DNA of 64,000 nt. It comes from Sphingomonas gei (GTDB lineage Bacteria > Pseudomonadota > Alphaproteobacteria > Sphingomonadales > Sphingomonadaceae). The stretch is from positions 1 through 64,000 of the forward strand of contig NZ_SRXT01000004.1 in the NCBI RefSeq assembly GCF_004792685.1. The letters run 5' to 3'. Shown here piece by piece: positions 54,919-63,126 of the stretch (position 1 is its first letter; each line of letters starts with the position of its first letter). The position numbers and the translations under genes were made by a program. Below the pieces are notes generated by a model. The model had not been told where the DNA came from and ran no database searches. It saw only the letters and a list, made by a program, of their open reading frames with translations.

Positions 54919-54988
54919 GTTGTCTTCCTAGCGGCACGCCATGCGCGCGCCAACCTCGCCGGCCATGCCGGCGAGGTCGCGGTTTTCA

Positions 54989-55258
54989 TCAGTCTCCCTT
55001 TCCGGTGATCAACCGAAAAAGACGTTTCCACCCCGACACCGGCGCGGGGTCGTTGAGGACCCTGTGCAGTTGCAAAAGCGCTTGCGCGAATTGCCGCTCC
55101 ACCTGGCTGACGCTCAGCCCGGTCCGCTCCGAAATCTCGGGATAGCCCATGTCATCTAGCCGAATTGCCAGGAAGATCTCGCGCCGCATCTTGGGCATGC
55201 GGCGAAGGCCGATTTCCAGCCGGGCGATGATCTCGGCATCGGTCAGGCCTTCGAGCAT
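54989..55258 (-). CDS. Sigma-70 region 4-like small regulator
   Basis: This 89-residue protein resembles only the region 4 DNA-binding part of sigma factors: LRRMPKMRREIFLAIRLDD then the HTH YPEISERTGLSVSQVERQFAQALLQL. No region 2 exists, so it cannot act as a complete sigma factor; it may be an activator, a partner of a split sigma factor, or a regulator of transfer genes. Such genes are common in sphingomonad mobile elements. The start is ATG at 55258, overlapping the TGA of ardC (TGATG), so translation is coupled. Its targets may include the neighbouring mobilization genes. Confidence 0.82.
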   Translation of the reverse strand: MLEGLTDAEIIARLEIGLRRMPKMRREIFLAIRLDDMGYPEISERTGLSVSQVERQFAQALLQLHRVLNDPAPVSGWKRLFRLITGKGD

Positions 55259-56154
55259 CACACCGCCTCCGGTGCGAACGCGAGCAGATAGTCGGCCGCC
55301 TTGCTCGCAGCACTCGCCGCCCGGAAAATCGCTTTCTCATCCTCGCGCAGCACGGCAAGCCAACTCCCGACATAATCGGCGTGGCGCACGGTCGGCCGGA
55401 TCGAGAGCGAGGCGCAGGCGAACGCGCTCGCCATTTCCGCCACAAGTTCCTCGCGTGCATATTCGGCGCTGCCGAACCCGCCGCGCTGGTTGCGATCGAG
55501 ACGGCTGCGATGCCCGGTCCAATGCCCAAGCTCATGCAGCGCGGTGCGGTGCCAGTTGATCGGCTCGCGGAAGGCAGTCGGCGGCGGCACCGCGACATAG
55601 TCGGCGCCCGGCGAGTAATAGGCTTCAGGTCCGCCAACCCGGAAGTCAGCGCCGCTCGCCTCGATAAGCGCCTGCACCTGCGGCAGGATATCCACTTTGG
55701 CGGGAAGATCGGGCGTACCGGTCAGCCTATCCGGAAGCCCCTCGCACTGGTCGACATTGAACACCGTGAACCGCTTGAGAAACGCAATCTGCCGCGCGGC
55801 GCGATCCTCGTCCTGTGCCCGCGTCTCTTCGCCCTTGGGCGTGAAGCGATCAGCGTAACAGACAACGGTCCCCTTTTCGCCGCGCCGGACGTTGCCGCCC
55901 GCCGCCTGTGCCTGCCGATAGGTCAACCAGCGCTGCGAGGAATACCTACCTTCGATCACTGCCGCCCAGAGGATCAGCACATTGATCCCTGAATAGCGCC
56001 GCCCGGTCCCTGCGTTGTGGGGCATAGTGCAGCCACACGCCACACCATCCCACGGTTGAACCCATGGCAGCCGGCCAGCTTCCAGCTCGGCAATCACCCG
56101 CGATGTCACCTCGGCATAAAGGCTCTGCCGATGGTTTCCGGTCCTTTCTTCCAT
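55258..56154 (-). CDS. ardC: ArdC-type antirestriction protein (zincin fold)
   Basis: This 298-residue protein has the N-terminal ssDNA-binding domain of ArdC (LYAEVTSRVIAELEAGRLPWVQPWD, NVLILW, WLTYRQAQAAGGNVRRGEKG) and a C-terminal metalloprotease-like domain with HELGH at residues 207-211, followed by the downstream Glu-rich helix AREELVAEMASAF. ArdC proteins protect incoming single-stranded DNA during conjugation and relieve restriction in the recipient. The start at 56154 follows GGAGTGAG, and the frame open beyond it covers a hairpin-rich non-coding region. The gene couples to the sigma-like gene downstream. Its presence with a restriction-like cluster in the same element suggests both escape from and imposition of restriction. 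Confidence 0.93.
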   Translation of the reverse strand: MEERTGNHRQSLYAEVTSRVIAELEAGRLPWVQPWDGVACGCTMPHNAGTGRRYSGINVLILWAAVIEGRYSSQRWLTYRQAQAAGGNVRRGEKGTVVCYADRFTPKGEETRAQDEDRAARQIAFLKRFTVFNVDQCEGLPDRLTGTPDLPAKVDILPQVQALIEASGADFRVGGPEAYYSPGADYVAVPPPTAFREPINWHRTALHELGHWTGHRSRLDRNQRGGFGSAEYAREELVAEMASAFACASLSIRPTVRHADYVGSWLAVLREDEKAIFRAASAASKAADYLLAFAPEAV

Positions 56155-56270
56155 CTTACTCACTCCAAACACCGCAACCGGCGCCGGAATGGCGGGGTGG
56201 GCGGCAGGAGCGGACCGGCAGTCCCGCAAGAGCGACGGGTTGCACCCGAAGGGGCCAACGAAGTGCCGCA

Positions 56271-56500
56271 CCCGAGGCCTGCCTCGGGTTGCTGCCCGCC
56301 GCTGCGGGACTAGAGGGAAGCGACGCCCACCCCGCCAGTTCGAGTGCCGGAGGCACAACGCCATCGCGCCTGCGCGATGCCCGCACACCGGAGCGAAGCT
56401 CCGGCATGCGTCATGCGATCGTCATCCGAATGGACCGAGACGCTCAAAGAGCGACTCGGCGACGCGCAAGCGGCGTAGAGCGCGGTTACGCCGAAGGCGT
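56271..56500. repeat. Cluster of short perfect hairpins
   Basis: Within 230 bases six perfect inverted repeats occur: CCCGAGGC/GCCTCGGG at 56271, CCCGC/GCGGG near 56295, GTGCC-GGA-GGCAC at 56344, CATCGCGC/GCGCGATG at 56362, CCGGAGC-GAA-GCTCCGG at 56388 and ACGCC-GAA-GGCGT at 56488. They fill the gap (56155-56665) between ardC and the alpA-like gene, which has no supported gene. Single-strand origin, protein-binding array or transcript control are possible. Confidence 0.6.
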
Positions 56501-56665
56501 GAGACGCCCTGGGACTCCGGCCTCGATAACGGCCCCTACGCCAGAGCATCTTTTTGGGCGCTATAGGGCGCTCACCGGTGCAACTCGGACCTAGCCCTCT
56601 TGCACCTTCGCCCACGATCCCAATCCTGTTCGCGGGGAGCCAAAGCTACGCAGACAGGACCAGCC

Positions 56666-56875
56666 ATGACCGACATTCCCGACCGGATACTTCGCCTGAA
56701 GGCGGTTCTCCAGCGGACCGGACTCAGCCGCTCGACGATGTACCGGAAGATGCAGAACGGCACGTTCCCGAAGAACGTCCAGATCAGCACCCGCTGCAAG
56801 GGCTGGCGCGAAACGGCGGTCAACGATTGGATGCGCAATCCCATGTTCTATAGTGCAGATGAACACGGCCAGTAG
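56666..56875 (+). CDS. AlpA-type MerR-like small regulator
   Basis: This 69-residue protein is a compact winged-HTH of the AlpA/excisionase kind: DRILRLKAVLQRTGLSRSTMYRKMQNGTFPKNVQIS, then CKGWRETAVNDWM. AlpA proteins activate integrase or act as excision factors in prophages and islands; that is the likely job here given the integrase about 3.8 kb away. The start at 56666 has AGGA upstream. It stands alone, downstream of the hairpin cluster, convergent with the next gene. Confidence 0.85.
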   Translation: MTDIPDRILRLKAVLQRTGLSRSTMYRKMQNGTFPKNVQISTRCKGWRETAVNDWMRNPMFYSADEHGQ

Positions 56876-56891
56876 GAGGGCTTCGCCTTGG

Positions 56892-57869
56892 CTATGATTC
56901 GATCACCGCTTCGCAGTGGGCCTCCAGCAGAAGGCCGATCGGGGAAGATGTAGAGTCGTACTTGTCCTTCAGGGCTTGGCGCACTCCGTCGAACGCCGCC
57001 CGGCTGATACGAAGACCATCTCCCGCTCGGCGTCCCTGTCCAAGCATAAGCGGTTTAAGCCGGTCCAGGACTCGCGGGGCTGTCCAGACCGGTAGCTTGA
57101 GGGCGCCATGCATGTACATGTTCGCCCAACCGTTCACGCGACGAAGAATAGAGAATGGTACCTCCGAAAATATTCGTGCTTCGAAAGGGCGTATGGCCTC
57201 GAATAGTGCCGATATCGGTATTGGTTCGAATGCCCCGGCGCTGTCCGAAACGCGGCCATAGATGCCAAATGCGCGGCGGAGCCTTATCTCGATAGCTTGA
57301 CGGATAGACCCGATCACAAGATCAGAATGGTTCTCTACAAAGCTGAGCTGAAAGCTGCCATGGCCATAAATCGTCTGCTGGGCGCCGAAGAAGAAGGTGT
57401 GCAGGTGCTCGACCTCATTCTTGCCGACGCCGAAGACACCGGGGACCTTGCGGCTCCGTTCGGCCCAATGCTCGAGAAGCACAACGCTGTCGAACAAGAC
57501 CTGATTGACGAAGCGGAGAACGTTGCCAAAGACTAAAGCCGCCTCTACGTCCGGGCTGTCTCTAGGAACGCGGGAGATGATAGCATCCATCTCCTGCAGG
57601 AAGAGGGTCGCGTGAGCGGCATAATAAGCGTCGTCAACTTCCTTCCGTTGCAGGTCACCAAGACTCTTCGGAATAGCGGCGCCCAGCAAATCGTCGACCG
57701 GTGCCTTGGATGGGGCCTTTCCAACTTCATTAAGGAAGACCTCTTCGAACAATGAGCGGCCGACAAGCCACCAATCGACGATCGCGCTCCAGTCTGCCGC
57801 CGCTTCCTTGGCAGTGACGGGCTTCATCCTGCACGCTTCGCGCTTATACTCGTCGATCAATGTCGCCAT
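56892..57869 (-). CDS. Unknown protein divergent from a nuclease-like gene
   Basis: This 325-residue protein is mostly helical and has no motif I recognise. Features include a Trp-rich N-terminal helix (ADWSAIVDWWLVGRSLFEEV), a central helix pair (FVNQVLFDSVVLLEHW) with VGKNEVEHLHTFFFG, and a C-terminal region with MYMHGALKLPVWTAPRVL. The start at 57869 follows GGAG. It shares a 57-base divergent promoter region with a PD-(D/E)xK protein, so the two may form a functional pair, with this one as a sensor, immunity or partner subunit. Its base composition is slightly lower in GC than the backbone genes, which suggests separate acquisition. Confidence 0.75.
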   Translation of the reverse strand: MATLIDEYKREACRMKPVTAKEAAADWSAIVDWWLVGRSLFEEVFLNEVGKAPSKAPVDDLLGAAIPKSLGDLQRKEVDDAYYAAHATLFLQEMDAIISRVPRDSPDVEAALVFGNVLRFVNQVLFDSVVLLEHWAERSRKVPGVFGVGKNEVEHLHTFFFGAQQTIYGHGSFQLSFVENHSDLVIGSIRQAIEIRLRRAFGIYGRVSDSAGAFEPIPISALFEAIRPFEARIFSEVPFSILRRVNGWANMYMHGALKLPVWTAPRVLDRLKPLMLGQGRRAGDGLRISRAAFDGVRQALKDKYDSTSSPIGLLLEAHCEAVIES

Positions 57870-57926
57870 GGCCCTGCTCTCCGCGTTTCGCACAAAAGGG
57901 CTAGCATCCGCGAGGGAGAGCTGCAC

Positions 57927-59186
57927 GTGATCAGAACATTGGACATCTTCATCGACGACACCACTTGGCCCGCCTCGGGCGCGCCGCCGTTCCCGGCGAC
58001 CTTCAGCGCTGGCATGTCCGGCTGGAACGTGCCGATCCTTCCGACCCTGCTGCTCATCGGTCAGTTGACAACCCCGCAACTCGCGCGCGGCGTCTCGCTT
58101 AGCGAGTTCTGGGCGTGGGTGCGGTATCTTTACGCGGTATCGGCGGACAGCGACCTTCGGATCTCGGTGGATTTCGCGAACTTGGACACGCACCAGAAGA
58201 CGATCTTGAGCGATGATTTCGGCATGGGTGTGCCGATCGGCTTTCTCATCTCATCGCTCGGCCTGACCGACTGGAGCGACGGTCGATACTTCATGGATCG
58301 GATGAGTGCACTTGTAAGTGGGCCACTGCCGGTGCCGCGCAAGCGCGGGCCGCGCAAGGCTCCTGATTTCGTGTTCATGGACCATGCCGGCGCGCTGCAC
58401 GTCGTCGAGTGCAAGGGCGGCCAGAGCGGTCCGGACGCACGCGACCGTCAGCTGTCGCATACGACCACCAAGGGCGAGCCTTCGGGCGGCGTCGTTCAGA
58501 AGCGCATGGTCCTGCTTCCCGCCCACCGTCAGGGACAGCGGCTTGCCTGCGGCCTGTCGCTGGCTGTTTCCGGCAGACCTGGCCCAAGTGACCTTAAAAT
58601 CGTCGATCCGGAGTTTGATCCCGAGTTCGATTTGTCGGAGGTAGACGACACAGTGATCGGCGATCCTGTGGTCCGCTCTGGGTTGGCGAAGGCGCTACGC
58701 GGCGCGGGATTCGGGGCCACTGCCGCTGCCATCGCGGCACCGAGCGGCCTGTCCGCACGGGCGAAGCCAATCGAGGAGAGCCCTGCCGTCCTGCGGGCAA
58801 GCCGTCGGCGCGTGGTCGACCAGCGCATTGCAGCGGCGCGGGCCGAGATGATAGCGCCCGCCGCCGTGACCTTCACGATCGGTGACACGAAGCTGATCGG
58901 GCGCGAGGTCTCCATGGTGCTACCGGTCCCGCTGACAATCGAGGGGGCAACTTATCGCCGCGCAATCATTCGGCAGGGGGTGACCCCCGACCTAATTGGC
59001 AACGTTTTGGAGACCGGGCTGCTTGAGGGGCCGCTGGCCTCGTTCGGGTTGCACAAGGCCGGTCTTGGCGGGATGGCCCTCATTACCGAGGGCGCACGCG
59101 GCGAGCTGCGGGTCGGCGGCACTTTCGCCAGCGAGATCATCCTTGAGAAGAACGCGGGTCCGGCGGAGTCATCGGCGCAGCCGTGA
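57927..59186 (+). CDS. PD-(D/E)xK nuclease-like protein of unknown family
   Basis: This 419-residue protein has a restriction-enzyme-like core in the first half: Pro146-Asp147 in KAPDFVFMD, then a strand ending in VVECKGGQSG with Glu161 and Lys163, the usual PD-(D/E)xK spacing, followed by a Gln-rich helix. The N-terminal 130 residues and C-terminal 200 residues are unassigned; the latter include DTKLIGREVSMVLPVPL and look like an extra beta domain. Probable activity is DNA cleavage in defence or DNA processing, inferred from the motif only. The start is GTG at 57927, with GAGGGAGAG upstream. It is divergent from an unknown 325-residue gene and convergent with the downstream HTH protein. Confidence 0.8.
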   Translation: MIRTLDIFIDDTTWPASGAPPFPATFSAGMSGWNVPILPTLLLIGQLTTPQLARGVSLSEFWAWVRYLYAVSADSDLRISVDFANLDTHQKTILSDDFGMGVPIGFLISSLGLTDWSDGRYFMDRMSALVSGPLPVPRKRGPRKAPDFVFMDHAGALHVVECKGGQSGPDARDRQLSHTTTKGEPSGGVVQKRMVLLPAHRQGQRLACGLSLAVSGRPGPSDLKIVDPEFDPEFDLSEVDDTVIGDPVVRSGLAKALRGAGFGATAAAIAAPSGLSARAKPIEESPAVLRASRRRVVDQRIAAARAEMIAPAAVTFTIGDTKLIGREVSMVLPVPLTIEGATYRRAIIRQGVTPDLIGNVLETGLLEGPLASFGLHKAGLGGMALITEGARGELRVGGTFASEIILEKNAGPAESSAQP

Positions 59187-59218
59187 CCGTCTCGGATTCA
59201 AGCGAGTGCCTTTCACGA

Positions 59219-60436
59219 CTAATACCTGCGCACCTGAAAACCGAAATCGTCGGTATCGCCAAAGAGCCGCTCACCGGTGAAGCGCTCTTCCAACGACGGA
59301 GCCGACAGCCGCGCCTCCCGCATTGCCAAATGATCAGTGGCCCAATCGAGAAAGCCGGCGACGCGTGGCGCCGGATTTACGGGCGCTTGTTTTGCAAGAA
59401 GCGCCATCAGCTCGCGAAGCCGGTCGAGTTCCTGGAGTTCTCCAAGGATCGCCCCAAGGGCTGAGGTACGACGTTCCTCGACATGCTTGGCCCGGGCCTC
59501 AAGCTGACGAAGACGGAGTACTTCCTCTACTCGTTGCTGCTCTGCGGCACGCCGGAGCTTGTCTTCGGTCTTGGCAGCCGCAAACACAGCGAGGCCAACC
59601 GCGATATCGGCCGTCATGTTTTCGAGCCGCTGGATCTTGGCATCGCGATAGCTGCGACGCGGTGAGCCGCCCCAAAAACAGACCTGCTCGAATTCGAACG
59701 AGAGTTGTCCGGTTGGCCGATAATCCCATTCAGGAAAGCGCGGTCGGTCAAAGCTGTAGGTGCGCCAGGAATCGGCCTTCGATGCCCGCTCGCGCTTGAG
59801 GAGCCACGCCTCTTCCTTCGCCTGTTCGGCCTCCGTCAGGATGTGCTTCTCGCGCTTGGTCAGCTCCGAGATCGCAAATCCAACGCTTTCGGCCTCGTCT
59901 CTGAAACGCGCCGAAGGCTCGCCATCGATCAGGCTAAATCCCTGCATTGCCGCTGCCTGCACGATCTGGCTCAGAATCGCTCCAAGGCGATCGATCGTCT
60001 CGGGCGCGACTTCGCATTTGATAAGGCCCGGTCCAGCAACGGAGACGATGCCGATGGGCGAAGGCTTGGCCTTCCTCAACTTCGCAAGCGTACGCTCAAC
60101 GATCGGATGAGGCGCCGCATCGAGCTTCTCCCCAGTGGCCAAGATTCGTGCCTGTTCACGCACCGCCGCGATCGAAGGCTGCTCCTGAGACAGTTCACCA
60201 CCGGCAATGGTGATCTTGTCCTCTGACCCGACTTTTGCCTTGGGAAGTGGCGTTTGCTTGACGTTTTTCCCCGCCGCCTTCTTCGCCCACCATCCAGGAG
60301 GGGGAGTGGGAACGTCGTGCTTCCTGCTAATCTTGTGGAGCGCAACGTCCGAGATCGCGAAATCCTTGGCCAAGTGAGTCATCGGCTTGGACCAGACGAG
60401 ATCGTAGAACTCGCCGCGCGTGAAAACTCTGGCCAA
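59219..60436 (-). CDS. Unknown island protein with HTH-like N-terminus
   Basis: This 405-residue protein starts with RVFTRGEFYDLVWSKPMTHLAKDFAISDVALHKISRKHDVPTPPPGWWAKKAAGK, a segment seen in a family of hypothetical proteins on mobile elements; the ISDVALHKISRKH part looks like an HTH. The rest has a long basic/acidic helical stretch (about residues 290-350: KLRRAAEQQRVEEVLRLRQLEARA) likely to be coiled coil. The start is TTG at 60436, supported by GGGAGG seven bases upstream; the ATG at 60443 is out of frame. A 20-base palindrome lies 32 bases before the start. It follows the integrase gene on the same strand. Function unknown, possibly regulation or maintenance of the element. Confidence 0.78.
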   Translation of the reverse strand: MARVFTRGEFYDLVWSKPMTHLAKDFAISDVALHKISRKHDVPTPPPGWWAKKAAGKNVKQTPLPKAKVGSEDKITIAGGELSQEQPSIAAVREQARILATGEKLDAAPHPIVERTLAKLRKAKPSPIGIVSVAGPGLIKCEVAPETIDRLGAILSQIVQAAAMQGFSLIDGEPSARFRDEAESVGFAISELTKREKHILTEAEQAKEEAWLLKRERASKADSWRTYSFDRPRFPEWDYRPTGQLSFEFEQVCFWGGSPRRSYRDAKIQRLENMTADIAVGLAVFAAAKTEDKLRRAAEQQRVEEVLRLRQLEARAKHVEERRTSALGAILGELQELDRLRELMALLAKQAPVNPAPRVAGFLDWATDHLAMREARLSAPSLEERFTGERLFGDTDDFGFQVRRY

Positions 60437-60468
60437 GGTTCATCCTCCCAAAGGCAATCGTGTCAGCA

Positions 60469-60488
60469 GCCGTTCGACGTCGAACGGC
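60469..60488. promoter_or_regulatory. Perfect 20-base palindrome between integrase and next gene
   Basis: GCCGTTCGACGTCGAACGGC is fully self-complementary. It is nine bases after the integrase stop and 32 bases before the TTG start of the downstream gene. No T-run follows, so an operator (perhaps for the HTH-like product) is as likely as a terminator. Confidence 0.6.
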
Positions 60489-60497
60489 GGGGTGCGA

Positions 60498-61718
60498 TCA
60501 CGCCGCCTTCTTGTCCATCGAGCGGGCGAGTGCTTCGGCACGAAGGCGGTCCAGCTCATCGGACCATGCCTGCATCATGCGAACGCGCTCGTCCCAATAT
60601 TCACCTCGGGCATAGACCCGCCGCACGGAGTTCGCGTCGACATGGGCAAGCTGCCGTTCGATCGCGTCCGGAGTCCAATTCCCGGATTCATTGAGAAGCG
60701 TGCTCGCCATCGCGCGGAAACCGTGCGTGGTCATGCGGCCTCCGCCATAGCCAAGGCGCTGAAGTGCGAGGTTCAGGGTGTTCTCGCACATCGGGCGATC
60801 GCGCTTCCCCTGACATGGGAATAGATAGCGATGCTTGCCGCTCACGGGGTGGATGTCAGCGATGATCGCGAGTGCCTGCTTCGACAACGAGACATGGTGC
60901 GGCCGACGCATCTTCATCTTCTCCGGCGGGATCGCCCAGACGCCTTCCTCGAAATCGAACTCCGACCACTCTGCCTGGCGCAGCTCGCCCGGGCGTACAA
61001 ACAGATGTGGCGCCAGCCTTAAGGCGACGTGGGTTACGCGGTAGCCGTCGAACCCGTCGATCGCGCACATCAGCTCGCCGACTTCTGCCGGCTTTGTCAG
61101 CGCGGCGAGATGCTTCACTTTTGGGGCGGTCAGCGCGCCGCGCAGATCGGCACATACATCACGTTCCGCGCGTGCCGTTGCGACTGCATAGCGGAACACC
61201 TGACTACAGGTGCCGCGCAGGCGACGTGCCGTTTCATAATGGCCCTTGGCTTCGATACCGCGCAGGACCTCATACACCTCATGGGCGGAGATGCGATTGA
61301 TCGGACGCGTTCCAAGCTTGGGATAGGCGAAGTCGAGCAGCCAGCGCTGCTTCTGCAACGTGATTTCCGCGCGGCCCTCGCGCTCGCATTTGCTGTACCA
61401 TTCCTCGGCCACGACCTGGAACGTGATCTGCTCGGCAAGCTTTGCGGCTAGCTCTTCCTCACGAGCAGCGGAAACCGGATTCTTCCCGTCGGCGAGAATT
61501 TTCCTGACTGAATCGCGCTTGGCCCGCGCGTCGGCAAGGCTGACATCTGGAAATACGCCAAGAGCCTTCGTTTGCTGCTTGCCGCCCCACCGATAGGCCA
61601 GTCGCCAGTAGCGCTGCCCAGAGGGCTGAACGAACAGATAGAGGCCGCCTGAGTCGCTAACCTTGTACGGACGCTCCCTGCCCTTGAGGGAGCGGACTTC
61701 CAATGCGGTGAGAGCCAT
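60498..61718 (-). CDS. Tyrosine site-specific integrase (P4-like)
   Basis: This 406-residue protein has the N-terminal DUF4102-type arm-binding domain (ALTALEVRSLKGRERPYKVSDSGGLYLFV), the core-binding domain with FAYPKLGTRPINRISAHEVYEVLR, and a C-terminal catalytic domain: the first Arg in RPGELRQAEW, the KMRRPHHVSLSKQALAI strand, HGFRAMASTLL with the second His/Arg, and the nucleophile Tyr in SVRRVYARGEYWDER. It should insert and excise the island at tRNA-Leu, whose gene lies about 165 bases upstream. The start at 61718 is supported by GGGAGA; ATG codons at 61733 and 61742 are alternatives. The inverted GTTGGTA/TACCAAC pair around its start may let it regulate itself. Confidence 0.95.
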   Translation of the reverse strand: MALTALEVRSLKGRERPYKVSDSGGLYLFVQPSGQRYWRLAYRWGGKQQTKALGVFPDVSLADARAKRDSVRKILADGKNPVSAAREEELAAKLAEQITFQVVAEEWYSKCEREGRAEITLQKQRWLLDFAYPKLGTRPINRISAHEVYEVLRGIEAKGHYETARRLRGTCSQVFRYAVATARAERDVCADLRGALTAPKVKHLAALTKPAEVGELMCAIDGFDGYRVTHVALRLAPHLFVRPGELRQAEWSEFDFEEGVWAIPPEKMKMRRPHHVSLSKQALAIIADIHPVSGKHRYLFPCQGKRDRPMCENTLNLALQRLGYGGGRMTTHGFRAMASTLLNESGNWTPDAIERQLAHVDANSVRRVYARGEYWDERVRMMQAWSDELDRLRAEALARSMDKKAA

Positions 61719-61744
61719 GTTGGTATCTCCCATTGTCGGCACCC

Positions 61745-61756
61745 GGAAATACCAAC
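61745..61756 (+). promoter_or_regulatory. Candidate integrase arm site, right end
   Basis: GGAAATACCAAC is identical to a 12-base sequence at 32579-32590 inside the other end of the island and in the same orientation. An inverted partner GTTGGTA lies at 61719-61725. It sits about 125 bases from the attachment core, suitable for an arm-binding site. Confidence 0.55.
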
Positions 61757-61881
61757 AATGATGCCAACATCGGATCGGGATGCAGTGGCACGTCGCGGGT
61801 CTTCCCGAGCCAGTTTATGGCAGAAAACCGTGGTTTTTTCAAGCTTTCGGGATCGTTTGGGACCCCCTGAAAAGGGGGCCC

Positions 61882-61900
61882 TGGTGCCCAGAAGAGGACT
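61882..61900 (+). repeat. Right attachment site
   Basis: TGGTGCCCAGAAGAGGACT forms the 3' end (acceptor stem, CCA and part of the T-arm) of the tRNA-Leu gene and is identical to 32495-32513. Integration here leaves the tRNA gene intact. Confidence 0.92.
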
Positions 61901-61968
61901 CGAACCTCCACGCCCTTGCGAGCGCCAGCACCTGAAGCTGGTGCGTCTACCAATTCCGCCATCTGGGC
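61882..61968 (-). tRNA. tRNA-Leu (anticodon CAG)
   Basis: The minus strand reads GCCCAGA for the 5' acceptor arm and TCTGGGCACCA for the 3' end with encoded CCA. The anticodon stem-loop is CCAGC-TTCAGGT-GCTGG, giving anticodon CAG. A long variable arm (class II) and the GGTTCGAGTCC T-arm are present. Total length is 87 bases including CCA, right for tRNA-Leu. It is the integration target of the island. Confidence 0.97.
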
Positions 61969-62118
61969 ACGGGGTAGGGGGCGCGCTCTATTGGAGGGTC
62001 GGGCGACTGTCAACAGCGCGTCGGCATCGCAGGTTCGGCCCGGACCATCGTCCCGCCGCTTGCCGTTTGGCCGGCCACACGGCATGGGGGCCGCTCGCAC
62101 GAGGCTCAAGAGGCAGGC

Positions 62119-63057
62119 ATGAAAGACAGGCTGGTAACGCTCATCGGCGGCGGCGGATTTCTGGGGCGCTATGTTGCACAGGAACTCTATCGCACCGGCG
62201 CACGGGTGCGAATCGCACAGAAAAGGCCACGCGACGCCTGGTTCCTCAAGCCGCTGGGCGGACTTGGCCAGACCCAGTTCGTCGCCGCCGACGTCAGCCG
62301 GCCCGACACCATCGCGCGCGCGATCGAAGGATCGGACCTGGTCGTCAATCTCGCCGGCACCTTCGGCAGCGCGATGCAGAAAGTGCATGTCGACGGCGCG
62401 CGCAACATCGCCGAAGCGGCGCGGCGGAGCGGCGTAGACGCGCTGGTCCACCTCTCCGCGATCGGCGCAGATCTCGATTCGCCGGCCGCTTATGGCCGGT
62501 CCAAGGCGCAGGGTGAGCGCGCAGTGCGCGAAGCCTATCCCAACGCCACGATCCTGCGCCCGGCAGTGGTGTTCGGCCGCGAGGATGCCTTTGTGAACCG
62601 CTTCGCCGCGATAATCGCGGTCGCGCCGGTGGTGCCCGTCCTGCGTGCCGGGGCGCGCTTCCAGCCCGTCTATGTCGGCGACGTTGCCGCCGCAGTGGCG
62701 AAGGCATTGGCGGATCCAGAACACCATGGCGGCCAAACCTATGAACTGGGTGGCCCCGACGTACTGACGATGGCCGCGCTCTATCGCTGGATCGCCGGCG
62801 CGATCGGACGCGACGCGCGATTCGTCGAACTTCCCGACGCGCTGGGCGGACTGATCGCGATGTTTGGCGCTTTGCCGGGCGCGCCGATCACCAGCGATCA
62901 GTGGCGGATGCTCCAGCGGGACAATGTCGTCGCTGCCGGTGCCGAAGGACTGGCGCAGCTCGGCATCACCCCGACTCCGCTGGCTACCGTCGCGCCGAGC
63001 TGGCTGGTGCGCTTCCGCCGCCATGGCCGGTTCGGCCAACTCGGCGCGGCCGCCTGA
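62119..63057 (+). CDS. NDUFA9-like NAD(P)-binding reductase
   Basis: This 312-residue protein is an extended-SDR of the complex I NDUFA9 kind: LVTLIGGGGFLGRYVAQEL is the glycine-rich nucleotide-binding motif, VVNLAGTFG and HLSAIGADLDSPAAYGRSKAQGE give the active-site region with Tyr-x-x-x-Lys replaced as usual in atypical members. The C-terminal domain has FQPVYVGDVAAAVAKAL and QTYELGGPDVLTM. In bacteria such proteins are often near uppP and may serve respiratory or quinone-linked functions. The start at 62119 has AGAGGCAGG upstream. It is followed after about 70 bases by uppP on the same strand, a layout common in sphingomonads, and marks return to core chromosome. Confidence 0.93.
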   Translation: MKDRLVTLIGGGGFLGRYVAQELYRTGARVRIAQKRPRDAWFLKPLGGLGQTQFVAADVSRPDTIARAIEGSDLVVNLAGTFGSAMQKVHVDGARNIAEAARRSGVDALVHLSAIGADLDSPAAYGRSKAQGERAVREAYPNATILRPAVVFGREDAFVNRFAAIIAVAPVVPVLRAGARFQPVYVGDVAAAVAKALADPEHHGGQTYELGGPDVLTMAALYRWIAGAIGRDARFVELPDALGGLIAMFGALPGAPITSDQWRMLQRDNVVAAGAEGLAQLGITPTPLATVAPSWLVRFRRHGRFGQLGAAA

Positions 63058-63126
63058 CCCGACTCAGCCAGACCTGGTGCGCCAGCTCTGCGCTGGCGCG
63101 CGCGTGAACGAGAGGCCTTTCTGCCC

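Larger units (their letters stand above)
32495..61900. mobile_element. Integrated mobilizable genomic island in tRNA-Leu
   Basis: A 19-base direct repeat of the 3' end of a tRNA-Leu gene delimits 29.4 kb. The right end has the intact tRNA and a tyrosine integrase pointing away from it; the left end has only the 19-base fragment. Inside are a TraA-type relaxase, an oriT, TraC/TraD-like proteins, ArdC, an AlpA-type regulator and large defence cargo. No type IV secretion genes or coupling protein are seen, so it should need a helper conjugation system. The integrase-proximal end also carries repeats shared with the other end that look like arm-binding sites. Confidence 0.9.

Noticed and set aside
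49848-61742. Complete conjugative element
   Set aside because: No VirB/TraG-type pore or coupling protein genes are present between the attachment sites, so it is called mobilizable only.
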